From Megamerina dolium (taxonomy: Eukaryota > Arthropoda > Insecta > Diptera > Megamerinidae), in the NCBI GenBank assembly GCA_963854835.1, contig OY978525.1:7130001-7194000 (forward strand): 64,000 nucleotides of DNA, given 5' to 3'. The notes beneath the pieces are model-generated. The model did no database searches. It was not told the origin of the DNA and worked only from the letters and a program-made list of their open reading frames with translations. A program made the position numbers and the translations under genes. Every line of letters starts with the position of its first letter. The first letter of the stretch is position 1. This document shows, piece by piece, positions 1-9,935 of the stretch.

Positions 1-1405
1 TAATGACGATGATGTTTATGATGTTGATGATGACGATGATGATGATGTCGACAATGTTGCAACCCAGAAAACCAAAAATCAACAAAATCATATGGAAGGT
101 ACCATTATTTTTCAATGTATAATGCTGAAACTTTGGAAATTCTATTTTTTTTTTTTTAACAAAATAGAGTTCCACTTAAATTCTGAAGTATTTCGTTCAT
201 AAATATGTATAGTCTTCATACAAAATATTCACTTTTTCAACAAAAAAAAATCGATAAATTTATATGAAAGCTGTTAATAGCTTCAACACATTTCTTTTGA
301 GGCTTGAAAAATTTTTATTATTTTTAACAAATTAATACTCTACTTGAAATTTGAAGGTACTTTGTATATAAAAACTAATGTAATTTTCATACAAAATAAA
401 AATTTTTTTCAACAAATCTCAATACATTTATATGGAAGCTATGATTATTTTTCAATTTGCATCTGTAACATTTTGGAATTTTTGTTTCTTTACGAAAATA
501 ATACTCTATGTAAAATTTGAAGTCATTCCGTTCATACTGCCTATAGACAGTATTCATTTTTTCAAATTAAAATCTATACATTTATATGGAAATTGTCATT
601 ATTTTTCAATGTATAGTTTCTAAACTTTGGAATTATAGTTTTTTTTAAGAAATAGTATTTCGCTTAAAAATTCATGTAATTGCGTTTATAAATAAATAGT
701 GTCTCCATACAAAATGTTAACTATTTTCAACAAAAATCGACAAATATATATGAAAAGTAGAAATATTTTCCAATGCATAATGCTAAAATTTTATTTTTTT
801 ACCGAAAATAATGATCTGAATAAAATTTTAAGTCATTTTGTTTGTGAAAAACCATAGCTCCCATACAAAATGTGTAATTTTGTAAACAAAAATCGACAAA
901 ATTATATAGAAAGTACCAGTAATTTTTAATGCATAATACTAAAACTTTGGAAATGTTATATTTTTAACATAACAATGATTCACTTAAAATTTGAACTGAT
1001 TTCGTTCATAAATAAATATAGTCTCCATATAAAATTTCAAGAAAAATCGACAAATTTATATGGAAGGTACCATTATTTTTGAATGCACAATTCTGCAAAT
1101 TTGTAAATTCTAATTTCTTAGCTAAACATAGCTCCAAACAAGAGATGGAGCCATTTCGTTTATAAATAAATATAGTCCCCATACAAAATTTTGTATATAA
1201 ATATTGATAAATTTATAAGGAAATTAATATAATTTATCATTACATAATTTTAAAACTTTGGAAATTTAATTTTTTTTATCACAATAGTATTTTGTGTAAA
1301 ATTTAAAATAATTGCGTTCATAAATAAATAGAGTCCCCATGTAAAATATTAATTTTTTTGAGCGAAAATAAAAATTTGATCATTTTTTCATGATTTAGTG
1401 AAAAT
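1..1405. repeat. Degenerate tandem array, alpha family
   Basis: A diverged repeat of roughly 154 to 171 bp runs from the window edge to about 1400. Each unit contains a stretch like CCATACAAAAT, then an A-rich segment with ATCGACAAAT, then TTATATGGAA, AATGCATAATGCTAAAAC and CGTTCATAAATAAATA. Core positions (C of TAC or its equivalent) are near 221, 392, 710, 866, 1030, 1184 and 1342. One core expected near 550 is lost. The first 52 bases are a separate imperfect GAT microsatellite. The array resembles no coding sequence; short open frames here are accidental. Confidence 0.75.
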
Positions 1406-2136
1406 TGTCGTTACAAAAACATTTTAATTTCACTTTTCTGTGAAAAGAAGCTAATCTGAAAATTATGTCATACAATTAAAAATATCATAAGTCAAAGTAT
1501 AAACTTTATTTTCTAAAATTGCAAATCGATTAATCGCAAAACTTTAAAATTCCCCAAAATCTGTGGGAGAAAATGCCACCATATTAAATGTCAAGGCAAT
1601 TAAATTTAAAGTATAGTAAAATGCAAAATTCATCTTTTAAACAAAATCATTAAAACTCGAAAAAATTAAAATTTCATTACAAAATTGTTATGGTGCCAAT
1701 TGCTGCTACCTTTGGTTTGCTATACATACAAATATATGTAAATAGATGAGATGTACATATGTAAGTATCATCTCATACATACGATAGATATACATGTACA
1801 TAGATATACTCGTACACATTATACTGCATAATTTATATGGTAACAAGGTCAAATTAGAGGTTAGATCGGTTACTTTGATCCTTCGATAATAATGGTTTTG
1901 ATTGCGTACATATGAAGCATGAGAATGATAGAAAATTATACAATTTTATGTCTATCTATAATATACTTTTTATGTATGATATGCAAATTTTTGTGGGTTT
2001 TTTTTTCAGAAATAAAATTCTTAAATTATATAGAATTAATTGTAAGGTATTGTAGTAAATGGAAATATAACAATTACGAGCATGTATGGTCTATAAAATA
2101 TTTATTTAATTAGATGAAATTAATAATGAATTTAAT
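1406..2136. other. AT-rich non-coding stretch
   Basis: No gene is seen. The stretch holds A/T runs and TACATA/TATGTA-type simple sequence, and ends in the ATATA-rich target site of the LTR element. It probably lies in an intron of the Ig gene. Confidence 0.6.
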
Positions 2137-2141
2137 ATATA

Positions 2142-2375
2142 TGTTTGGTTATGCAGCCATCGTCAACAGCAAACCAAATCCAAGCAGCGCAGTCAACGTA
2201 GACAGCGTGGCCGAGGCGCTAAATACCATCAATACACATATATATACATATGTGCATCTATATACATATATTTACCTATGTAATATTTTATTTACGGTTC
2301 TTTTATTTGAGGTCTTTAATTTTGTAAGTAGCAATTATTAGTCAGTCGTGTTTTGATCGCTGATTAGACTACACA
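2142..2375 (+). repeat. 5' LTR
   Basis: This 234 bp copy begins TGTTTGGTTATGCAGCC and ends GACTACACA. It should carry the element's promoter and polyadenylation signals. It differs from the 3' LTR by one base. Confidence 0.95.
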
Positions 2376-2380
2376 TTTTT

Positions 2381-2398
2381 TGGTGACCCCGACGTGAT
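2381..2398 (+). other. Primer binding site, complementary to tRNA-Trp 3' end
   Basis: TGGTGACCCCGACGTGAT lies 5 bp downstream of the LTR. It is the exact complement of the 3' end of eukaryotic tRNA-Trp, including the added CCA. It would prime minus-strand DNA synthesis. The tRNA match rests on my knowledge of the conserved tRNA-Trp acceptor and T arms. Confidence 0.85.
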
Positions 2399-2817
2399 CT
2401 CGTTGATCATCGTTTCTTTAATTTAATTCGTTTTTTAAACAGATTTGTTGTATCGACAACAACACAACATTATTGAAATTGAAGGTATACATAAAAAACT
2501 GTACCTTACCTGCATACGTACATATATACACGTATATACCTGTACCTAAGTAATTTGTTGCTGATAACGCGATCATTGCTAATTTCTTTTATCTGAAATT
2601 CTACCGCGGCAATGCTTCAATAATTTTGCATTGAGCAAATTCTTTTTTGAAACAGAGGAAATTATATAGAAGAGTTTAGCTGTGCATGTACATAACTAAG
2701 TCGATCGATAAGCTGCTATATACGTAGTAACATAATAGTTCCGTTGCAAAATCGCCCGTTATTGAACCTGGTATTTTTCTAAAAATACCGTTTACTGTTC
2801 TGTTAACATTCTTCATC
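2399..2817 (+). other. BEL element leader (untranslated)
   Basis: About 420 bp lies between the primer site and the Gag start codon. It is AT-rich with no sustained frame, and presumably holds the RNA packaging signal. Confidence 0.6.
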
Positions 2818-4512
2818 ATGGCGACAAAACAAGCTGCACAGTTGTCTCCAGAAAACATGGTAATTTTTTACAAGCGTAAGGCGCAATCAATTTATGCGAG
2901 GGCTCAGGCTATTGATCGTGCTCTTGAAGGTGACCGCATAAATTTGCTCACTGACGCAGATTTAAATGTGCGCCTGGAAAGCCTTGAGCAAATTTTTACG
3001 ACATTTGGCTCAGCTCATGACAGCCTTGAAGAGCTAGATTTCAATGAGATTGGAGGCCAGCTTCGCAACAGCTTCGATGATTTGCTCATTGCACTACGGT
3101 CGCGCATACGGCATGAAATCAGCAAGCGTCATTCGCAAATGCCACCATGCTCAACCTTGCGACATGAACAGACAATGGAAGGGCAAACAATTATAATGCA
3201 AAGCCGACCACGGTTGCCTGAGCTCAAGTTGCCTACATTTAGCGGCAACTATACAGAATATACCGATTTCTGTTCAATGTTTTCAACTATAATTGGTAAG
3301 GATCCTGATCTCACGGACGTCGAGAAGATGCAGCACCTGCGATCATCATTGAAGGGAGCAGCCTTAGATACCATTCGTTCGTTGGAGATCAGTGGATCAA
3401 ATTATATCGCTGCTATAGAGCTACTCGAAAAACGTTTTAATAATAAACGTCTTATTTTCCAGGCACACATCAGTGAGATTCTGGGTCTTCAAAGGGTGGA
3501 ATCTTCTTCTGCGGTGAAGTTGCGTGAATTGTCGGACAAAGTTAACGCTAACCTACGAGCGTTGCAGGGTATTGGCAATCCTGAGCAAATAGCAGCCTGT
3601 ATAATTATACACACTCTTCTCCAAAAGGTGGATACCGCAACGCAGGCTAAGTGGGAAGAGACTGCTCCATTAGACGTCATACCCTCATGCGAACAATTTA
3701 CGACATTTCTTGAGAAACGCTGTCAGAAACTGGAAAATGTTGAGCATTCCATTGCCGCAAACACACGCATTTATCAGATGGGCAAGCGTACTAAAATTGC
3801 TAACCCCAGTAGAAAATCTTTTGTATCCACTAACGGTTCCAGTGGCTGTGTTTTTTGTGACAGCACAGACCATTCTATATATAGCTGCAGTCGATTTAAC
3901 AACCTGTCGCCACAACTACGTCTCAAGGAGGCCAAAAGGCTTTCGCTTTGTTTAAATTGCCTTCGAGTAGGCCACCAACTCAAAGCGTGCAGTGCTGGTT
4001 TATGTCGCTCCTGTGGTGCAAAACACCATAGCCTATTACATTTTGAGAATCCAAACAGGCAAGGAACCGCATTAGTAGAGCAGAAACCTCAATCGTCGCC
4101 GCAATACATTTCGCAAGCGCCACATCGTAATTTGGCTGGCCTTACACCTTCTTCGTTCACTTCTTCGGTTACTCAGAATCTCAGTTATGATGTCGTGCTG
4201 CTGGCTACTGCGGTTGTTAACGTCAAGAACAATGTGGGTACATGGGTACCATGCCGTGCACTGCTCGACTCCGGGTCGCAGTTGCACATCATCACATCTC
4301 GCCTTACTCATCAGCTTCAGCTACGTAGAACCAAGTCGTCTGTCGCTGTGACTGGCCTTGGTGATTCTAGTTTCGAATCTGATGGTTTCACCGTTGACAT
4401 CAATCTTCGCTCTCAAACTTCCGAGTACTCAACGTGCATTACAGCTTTAGTGGCCCAATTTTACTCTGAGCATTGCATCGTGGAATATTCTTTCCAATAT
4501 TCGATTGGCTGA
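2818..4512 (+). CDS. BEL/Pao Gag and aspartic protease (first part of polyprotein)
   Basis: A 564-residue frame encodes the capsid/nucleocapsid part and the protease of the BEL element. The start ATG is in good context (CATCATGG). Residues about 130 to 300 match the BEL-type Gag region (DUF1759-like), beginning PELKLPTFSG. Cysteine/histidine clusters follow: CVFCDSTDHSIYSC near 343, CLNCLRVGHQLKAC near 377 and CRSCGAKHH near 397. These are zinc knuckles for RNA binding. The protease active site ALLDSGSQ is near 480 to 487, with the catalytic Asp at about 482 to 483. The frame ends early in SFQYSIG, about 70 residues after the active site, because of a frameshift near 4480..4505. In relatives this frame continues into reverse transcriptase, so the last residues are out of frame. 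It overlaps the next frame by 8 bp. Confidence 0.9.
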   Translation: MATKQAAQLSPENMVIFYKRKAQSIYARAQAIDRALEGDRINLLTDADLNVRLESLEQIFTTFGSAHDSLEELDFNEIGGQLRNSFDDLLIALRSRIRHEISKRHSQMPPCSTLRHEQTMEGQTIIMQSRPRLPELKLPTFSGNYTEYTDFCSMFSTIIGKDPDLTDVEKMQHLRSSLKGAALDTIRSLEISGSNYIAAIELLEKRFNNKRLIFQAHISEILGLQRVESSSAVKLRELSDKVNANLRALQGIGNPEQIAACIIIHTLLQKVDTATQAKWEETAPLDVIPSCEQFTTFLEKRCQKLENVEHSIAANTRIYQMGKRTKIANPSRKSFVSTNGSSGCVFCDSTDHSIYSCSRFNNLSPQLRLKEAKRLSLCLNCLRVGHQLKACSAGLCRSCGAKHHSLLHFENPNRQGTALVEQKPQSSPQYISQAPHRNLAGLTPSSFTSSVTQNLSYDVVLLATAVVNVKNNVGTWVPCRALLDSGSQLHIITSRLTHQLQLRRTKSSVAVTGLGDSSFESDGFTVDINLRSQTSEYSTCITALVAQFYSEHCIVEYSFQYSIG

Positions 4513-7507
4513 CCCGAATTTTCACAAATCTGAGCGGATCGATATGCTTATAGGGGCAAGTCTCTTTTATGAGCTTTTGTGTGTTGGGCAAATCCAGCTC
4601 GCGCCTGGTCTGCCATTATTTCAGAAGACCAAATTAGGCTGGGTGGCTACAGGTGACGATTCTCAATCACAAACTATATCGGCTCTGTCTGCGCTGTCTA
4701 CGTATACCGTCGAAAATGAAAACTACGGCCAACTTGATCAGCTGGTTCGTCGCTTTTGGGAACTCGAGAGCTGCTACACCTCCATCGTCAAACACACAAA
4801 AGAGGATTTGGATTGCGAGGCGCACTTTAAGGCAAACTACGTTCGATTACCGACTGGCGATTATTCTGTTCGTCTACCACCCAAATCCAACATTGACTTA
4901 TTGGGTGACTCCTATCAACAGGCATTTCGTCGCTTCTTGAATCTCGAGCGCAAATTGGAACGTCAACCAGAACTAAAGGTCCAGTATGCTGCTTTTATTC
5001 AGGAATATTTCAGTTTAGGGCACATGTCTTTGGTCAGAGCAGGCAATCAGCATCTTTGTAAATATTTTTTGCCTCATCACTGCGTGTTGAAGGAAGACAG
5101 CACGACCACCAAACTCCGGGTCGTATTCGACGGTTCGGCAACTTCATCGTCTGGATACTCTCTAAATGATGTGCTAATGACAGGACCTATCATACAACCC
5201 AAGTTGTTCAATATATTGCTGCGTTTTCGAACATTTCCAATCGCCTTAACGGGCGACATTTGCAAAATGTATCGTTGTGTTCGAGTATCAGAGCCAGACA
5301 GCTATCTGCAATGCATCCTGTGGCGAGATACGCCAAAGCAACCAGTTCAGATTTTCAGACTCGATACAGTCACCTACGGTACGCGTCCAGCTTCATTTTT
5401 GTCAGTGCGATCAATGCATCAATTAGCCTTTGATGAGCAGCTCTCATTTCATATCGGCTCTGAAATATTGCGGCGTGATTTCTACGTAGACGATCTCATC
5501 ACAGGTGGTAGCTCCGTTGATGAAGTAAAAGAGATTATGGATCAAGTCACTCATCTGTTAGCAAAAGGGCGTTTCAAACTGCGTAAGTGGTGTTCCAATA
5601 ACTTTGCTCTTCTTCAAGGTATACCACCCGAGGATACGGAAACTCTGCTCAAGTTCGACGATGGAAGCGACATCACGAAGACACTTGGTCTTATTTGGGA
5701 TCCTGCATCTGATCGTTTGCTGCTTGCATTTTCGCCAACGATTGCGCCAGCAAAGCATTGCAAACGCTCGGTTTCGTCAACGATTGCTCGCTTCTACGAT
5801 CCGCTTGGCCTTATAGGCCCGATAATTTCCAAAGCGAAGATATTTCTCCAGCAACTGTGGAGGGAAAGGCTCGATTGGGATGAAAGTTTACCCTCATCGT
5901 TGGATTCATCGTGGAATAGTTTATGTGCAGAGCTTGGGCGTATACCAAAACTTAGTTTTCCTCGATTGTCAATGCCAAAGGGTGTGCATGGATTCAGCGA
6001 TGCCAGCGTCGATGCTTATGGGGCCTGTGTCTACGTCGTCTCCGGCAATGAGGAAGAAAGACAAGCACATTTGCTTTGCTCAAAGTCGCGTGTTGCTCCT
6101 CTCAAGACTCTTACTATACCTAAGCTGGAACTAAGCGGTGCCACCTTGCTGGCGCAACTTATTCATGAGGTATCCGAAATGGAACTTTTTACATGCCCGT
6201 TTTATTGTTGGTCGGATTCAACAGTGGTGTTATCATGGATAAGCGACGAGCCCTCAAGGTTCCAAGCATTCGCGTCTAATCGTATAGCAGCTATACAAGA
6301 GTTGACAGCAGAAATGGAATGGCATTATGTGCCTACCAAACTTAATCCAGCTGACATTTTGTCTAGAGGTGCATCTCCCAGCGAACTCATCGAGTCATCA
6401 CTTTGGATTCATGGTCCAGAGTTCTTGGCTGAAGGTCGAAATAAATGGCCCATGCCTTGCAATATGGTCAATCCACTGCCAGAACTGCGAAAAAAGGTAC
6501 TACTTGCGGCACCTCGGTTCATCGACATTACACTGGAATGCAAATATGCCACTTCGTTTACAAAGCTGCAGCACGTTTTTGCGTACGTCTACAAGTTTCG
6601 TCATCGCATTCGTTGCTCTGGGTTGACTATTGATTACATTCGACGAGGCACAAAACTGCTTTTGCGCACAATGCAAATGGCCAGTCTTTGGGTCGACTAC
6701 AGTGCTTTGCAAGCCGGTCAATGCGTAAAATCATCCAGTTGCATTGCATCTCTTTCACCATTTATCGACGACCATGGACTGCTACGAGTTGGAGGGCGGC
6801 TGAAGAACTCTGCCCTAGATTTCGACGCACAACATCCAATAATATTGCCTCGACGTCATCCGGTAACTAACGCAGTCATCATGTATTTTCATAGACGGAA
6901 TTTACACGCTGGACCTCGCGCCTTACTCGCTAATATTCGTCTGCAGTACTGGCCCATTGGAGGTCGCAAAACAGTCTCAAGTGCTGTAAGTAAATGCACA
7001 ATTTGTTTTCGAGCTAAACCGTACTTAGCAGAGCATATCATGGCAGACCTGCCTGACGATCGAGTTAACACATCGTACGCATTTATGGTCACAGGCGTTG
7101 ATTTTTGTGGCCCATTCTTTTACAAGAGCGAAATACGTAACAGGCAGGCCATAAAATGTTACATCTGCATTTTTATATGCTTCGCTACCAAGGCCGTTCA
7201 TATGGAGCTAGTCATGGATCTCTCCACGAACGCCTTTCTAAACGCACTCAAGCATTTTATTCTCACGCGTTGTCGACCCGCACGAATATGGTCTGACAAC
7301 GCTACTTATTTTGTCGGCGCGAGGAATGAGCATGCCGATCTGCGACGACCATGTCAAGGCTATTCACGAGTTTTGTTTGGACTATACCATCGAATGGCGA
7401 TTTATACCACCTCGCTCTCCACACTTTGGTGGATTGTGGGAGGCAGCCGTAAAAACTGCGAAGCATCACTTTTATCGAGCAGTTGCATCTTCTGTGTTGA
7501 ATTTTGA
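4505..7507 (+). CDS. BEL/Pao reverse transcriptase, RNase H and integrase core (polyprotein part 2)
   Basis: This 1000-residue frame has no start codon of its own in the normal element; homology to the family begins slightly upstream (NIRLADPNF in this frame). Reverse transcriptase motifs are KLRVVFDGSA near residue 203 and the catalytic FYVDDL near 326. RNase H follows with FSDASVDAYGA near 496, KLELSGA and WSDSTVVLSW. The integrase zinc-binding region has HRRNLH near 796 and CTICFRAKP about 30 residues later. The integrase core has catalytic Asp in GVDFCGP near 865 and in WSDNAT near 929. After about residue 940 (near 7322..7352) a frameshift moves the remainder to another frame, so the last 50 or so residues are spurious. 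The product would copy and insert element DNA, but as written the integrase loses its catalytic Glu. Confidence 0.9.
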   Translation: MADPNFHKSERIDMLIGASLFYELLCVGQIQLAPGLPLFQKTKLGWVATGDDSQSQTISALSALSTYTVENENYGQLDQLVRRFWELESCYTSIVKHTKEDLDCEAHFKANYVRLPTGDYSVRLPPKSNIDLLGDSYQQAFRRFLNLERKLERQPELKVQYAAFIQEYFSLGHMSLVRAGNQHLCKYFLPHHCVLKEDSTTTKLRVVFDGSATSSSGYSLNDVLMTGPIIQPKLFNILLRFRTFPIALTGDICKMYRCVRVSEPDSYLQCILWRDTPKQPVQIFRLDTVTYGTRPASFLSVRSMHQLAFDEQLSFHIGSEILRRDFYVDDLITGGSSVDEVKEIMDQVTHLLAKGRFKLRKWCSNNFALLQGIPPEDTETLLKFDDGSDITKTLGLIWDPASDRLLLAFSPTIAPAKHCKRSVSSTIARFYDPLGLIGPIISKAKIFLQQLWRERLDWDESLPSSLDSSWNSLCAELGRIPKLSFPRLSMPKGVHGFSDASVDAYGACVYVVSGNEEERQAHLLCSKSRVAPLKTLTIPKLELSGATLLAQLIHEVSEMELFTCPFYCWSDSTVVLSWISDEPSRFQAFASNRIAAIQELTAEMEWHYVPTKLNPADILSRGASPSELIESSLWIHGPEFLAEGRNKWPMPCNMVNPLPELRKKVLLAAPRFIDITLECKYATSFTKLQHVFAYVYKFRHRIRCSGLTIDYIRRGTKLLLRTMQMASLWVDYSALQAGQCVKSSSCIASLSPFIDDHGLLRVGGRLKNSALDFDAQHPIILPRRHPVTNAVIMYFHRRNLHAGPRALLANIRLQYWPIGGRKTVSSAVSKCTICFRAKPYLAEHIMADLPDDRVNTSYAFMVTGVDFCGPFFYKSEIRNRQAIKCYICIFICFATKAVHMELVMDLSTNAFLNALKHFILTRCRPARIWSDNATYFVGARNEHADLRRPCQGYSRVLFGLYHRMAIYTTSLSTLWWIVGGSRKNCEASLLSSSCIFCVEF

Positions 7508-8072
7508 TGAGCTGCGCACACTCGTTTGCCACATAGCAGCAATCATTAATTCTAGACCTTTGCTTCCACTTTCAGAGCATCCTGATGATCTAGACGTGTT
7601 AACGCCCGCGCATTTCATTGGGACGGCTCCCCTCTCATTGTTTGATGAACCTGATTTAACAGGTCTTAACTTCAATCGCTTAGACCAGTGGCAGCGTGTG
7701 TCGTACTACCAACAAATCTTCTGGGCTCGTTGGCATGAAGAGTACCTAACTCTGCTGCAGCAGCGTTCCAAGTGGCGCCTACAGAAACTAAGTCTGTCTG
7801 TTAATGACGTTGTTCTGGTGAAGGACGAAAACTTGCCACCGCTCAAGCGGCCATTGGCGAGAATCGTGAAACTTGTGAGTGGTTCAGATGGAGTATCAAG
7901 GGTTGCCGAGCTTAAGACGGCGGCTGGAGTAATCCGAAGAGTTGTCAGAAAGTTGTCTCCACTTCCAAAGCAGGATGAAGTTGAAGGCCGTAGCCCTCCA
8001 ACGGGGGGAGAATGTTTGGTCATGCAGCCATCGTCAACAGCAAACCAAATCCAAGCAGCGCAGTCAACGTAG
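7311..8072 (+). CDS. BEL/Pao integrase C-terminal part (polyprotein part 3, displaced frame)
   Basis: A 253-residue frame holds the rest of integrase. True homology starts around DHVKAIHE, about residue 13; the upstream residues are in the wrong frame. HFGGLWEAAVK at residues 38 to 48 contains the catalytic Glu (residue 44). AAIINSRPL and the downstream WQRVSYYQQIFWARW are typical of BEL/Pao integrase. The C-terminal domain includes VNDVVLVKDENLPP, and the frame runs past the polypurine tract into the 3' LTR, ending at 8072. It is separated from the rest of the polyprotein by the frameshift near 7322..7352. Either the copy is defective or the assembly has a one-base error here. Confidence 0.88.
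   Translation: MSARGMSMPICDDHVKAIHEFCLDYTIEWRFIPPRSPHFGGLWEAAVKTAKHHFYRAVASSVLNFDELRTLVCHIAAIINSRPLLPLSEHPDDLDVLTPAHFIGTAPLSLFDEPDLTGLNFNRLDQWQRVSYYQQIFWARWHEEYLTLLQQRSKWRLQKLSLSVNDVVLVKDENLPPLKRPLARIVKLVSGSDGVSRVAELKTAAGVIRRVVRKLSPLPKQDEVEGRSPPTGGECLVMQPSSTANQIQAAQST
8003..8012 (+). other. Polypurine tract
   Basis: GGGGGGAGAA directly abuts the TG of the 3' LTR. This is the expected primer site for plus-strand DNA synthesis. Confidence 0.85.
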
Positions 8073-8246
8073 ACAGCGTGGCCGAGGCGCTAAATACCAT
8101 CAATACACATATATATACATATGTGCATCTATATACATATATTTACCTATGTAATATTTTATTTACGGTTCTTTTATTTGAGGTCTTTAATTTTGTAAGT
8201 AGCAATTATTAGTCAGTCGTGTTTTGATCGCTGATTAGACTACACA
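8013..8246 (+). repeat. 3' LTR
   Basis: A 234 bp copy of the left LTR with one substitution (TGGTCATG instead of TGGTTATG at the ninth base). Confidence 0.95.
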
Positions 8247-8293
8247 ATATATATATTTATTTTTTAATTGAATAATTATTTTATATATGTATA

Positions 8294-9345
8294 TCAGGTC
8301 AGTAAATAAGTTGGTGCGTGAGATATAAAGGAACTATTTTTATATTTTCTCTGATGTATTGTGCATTCAACAAGTGATTTTTAATCGCGAAAGGTGGGAA
8401 AAATGCAACAACTGTTGCTGAAGAAATAAACACAGCTCATGGGAAGACGGACGCTCTGGTCGTCCTGAGGTCTGTAACTCCGACGCCTTGCTGGAACTCG
8501 TGGCAGCTGAGCCAAGCTTGACAGTCTATATGATGGCTGGAAGAATAAATTCATCACATGGAACAGTTTACAGGGACCTGGTTCAATTGAGCAAGGTTTC
8601 AAAGCTGCGAAAATGAGTTCCGCTTAAACTTCCCGTCGCAAACCTTCAGCAGAGAGTGAGAGAGTGAGTACTCAGCTTGAAAATGAGAGTTTTTTAAACT
8701 ATATTGTTACTGGGGACGAAAAATGGGTCCTTTACAATAATTCTGTTCGTAAACGCCAGTGGTTAGATAAAGATGAAACATCAGAACCACCAACCCCAAG
8801 AGATGGCCTCCTGTTGGTGGGATATGGCCGATATCATTTATTTTGATCTGATGGAACCAAACCAGACGATCACAGCTGATTATTATTGCCATCAACTATC
8901 CACACTGTATGAAGCACTTAAAAAAAATCATCCGTCTTTAGTCAATAGACGCAAAGTTTTGTTTCACCACGACAACGCAAGACCGCATACCGCAAGACAG
9001 ATCTTAAGCAAGCTGAACGAGCTCGGATGGGAGCTAATGCCGCATCCTCTATTCTCTCCGGATATTGCACCTTGCGATTATCACCTTTTCCGTGGACTTC
9101 AGTCCCATTTAAGTAATAAGAACTACATCTTAAAAGAAGCTATAAAAAGGGCTATCGACGCGTATTTTGGCTCCAAGGGCAAACAATTTTTTGAGCAGGG
9201 AATTAGAATTTTGCCTAAACGTTGGGAAGACATTGTAAATAATGCAGGAAAATATATTATTGATTAATAAATGCTGAAAACTTATTTTCTATTTATTTGA
9301 AAACCACCATTTATTTGAAACGCACGAACTTATATATTGAACTGA
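8294..9345 (+). mobile_element. mariner element, decayed (about 1.05 kb)
   Basis: Imperfect inverted ends match at 22 of the first 26 bases: the left starts TCAGGTCAGTAAATAAGTTG, and the right, read from the other strand, starts TCAGTTCAATATATAAGTTC. Both are flanked by TA (8292..8293 and 9346..9347), the target duplication of the Tc1/mariner superfamily. The element is shorter than the usual 1.3 kb, so part of the 5' transposase is deleted. It lies only 47 bp from the BEL element. Confidence 0.92.
8378..9267 (+). pseudogene. mariner transposase pseudogene (DD34D)
   Basis: The transposase is in pieces. Around 8450..8590 a frame reads like a helix-turn-helix DNA-binding part (GRPEV..., DALLELVAAEPSL, SSHGTVYRDL). 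From 8664 a second frame contains VTGDEKWVLYNN, the first catalytic Asp. From 8773 a third frame of 164 residues continues to the natural end and holds FHHDNARPHTA (second Asp) and SPDIAPCDYHLF (third Asp). Exactly 34 residues separate the last two aspartates, the mariner DD34D signature. Frameshifts and loss of the N-terminus make it non-functional. Confidence 0.9.
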
Positions 9346-9442
9346 TATATTACAATCAATATTTATATAAAATTATATCTCAACAATCAATTGAAAATTT
9401 CTCTCAATTAAATACGAACAATAAGAATGCAAATATGAGTAC

Positions 9443-9669
9443 CTTATCATTTTTGACCTCCTCCAATTCGAGGACCTCTGCTGAGACCTTTTGTGCATGA
9501 CGATCAACACCTGGACTCAATAGAACTTCCCAGGTGAGTGTCGGTTTTGGATTACCACCTTCGCTGACGCAAGCTAAATTTAGTTCTGAATTCTCTTTGA
9601 CTGGTACAAAAATATTGCCAGCATCTAGGCGCCTCGAATCGATAAGTAAATATGGTGGTTTAGGGCGAT
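9443..9669 (-). CDS. Ig-superfamily gene exon C: start of second Ig domain
   Basis: The acceptor is CTTTCTGCAG and the donor AAG followed by GTACTC. The exon is 227 bp; with the split first codon it encodes 76 residues beginning DRPKPPYLLIDSRRLDAG. A linker is followed by the opening strands of an Ig domain: ENSELNLACVSEGG has the first disulphide Cys, and NPKPTLTWEV has the core Trp 12 residues later. A charged stretch, SAEVLELEEVKNDK, ends the exon in phase 0. Reading through the donor gives a hydrophobic run and a stop (VLIFAF...), so splicing is required. The second Cys of this domain must be in a downstream exon outside the window. Confidence 0.9.
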
Positions 9670-9900
9670 CTGCAGAAAGGAGAAAACAAAAAGATTATTA
9701 GGGATTTACTTGTCTCATTGTACCTATATACATGCATATAAACATATTTATATGTACTCGTGCTTATATACAAAGTGGTACTTGTATTTTTGTATTTTTT
9801 TCTTTTTGGGAGGGAAAAAGTTTTTTAATTAATTTTATTGTACTTTCGTGCTTTTGTCGCAATAATATTATTGCGCTCAAACACATGCACAGTGTTTGTA

Positions 9901-9935
<35 letters not shown>

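Larger units (their letters stand above)
2142..8246 (+). mobile_element. BEL/Pao LTR retrotransposon, nearly intact but frameshifted
   Basis: A complete 6,105 bp element with 234 bp direct terminal repeats (2142..2375 and 8013..8246) that begin TG and end CA. A primer binding site lies 5 bp inside the left LTR and a polypurine tract abuts the right LTR. Between them is a BEL/Pao-order polyprotein: Gag with zinc knuckles, aspartic protease, reverse transcriptase, RNase H and integrase. The two flanks share ATATA (2137..2141 and 8247..8251), which fits the 5 bp duplication usual for this superfamily, but the target is an AT run, so this is weak. The LTRs differ at a single base (2150 T versus 8021 C), implying recent insertion. 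The polyprotein, a single frame in most relatives, is broken twice, near 4480..4505 and near 7322..7352. No envelope-like frame is seen. Confidence 0.95.

Noticed and set aside
2114..2341. 75-residue frame at the left LTR, and its twin at 8012
   Set aside because: It is LTR sequence, present in both copies, not a gene.
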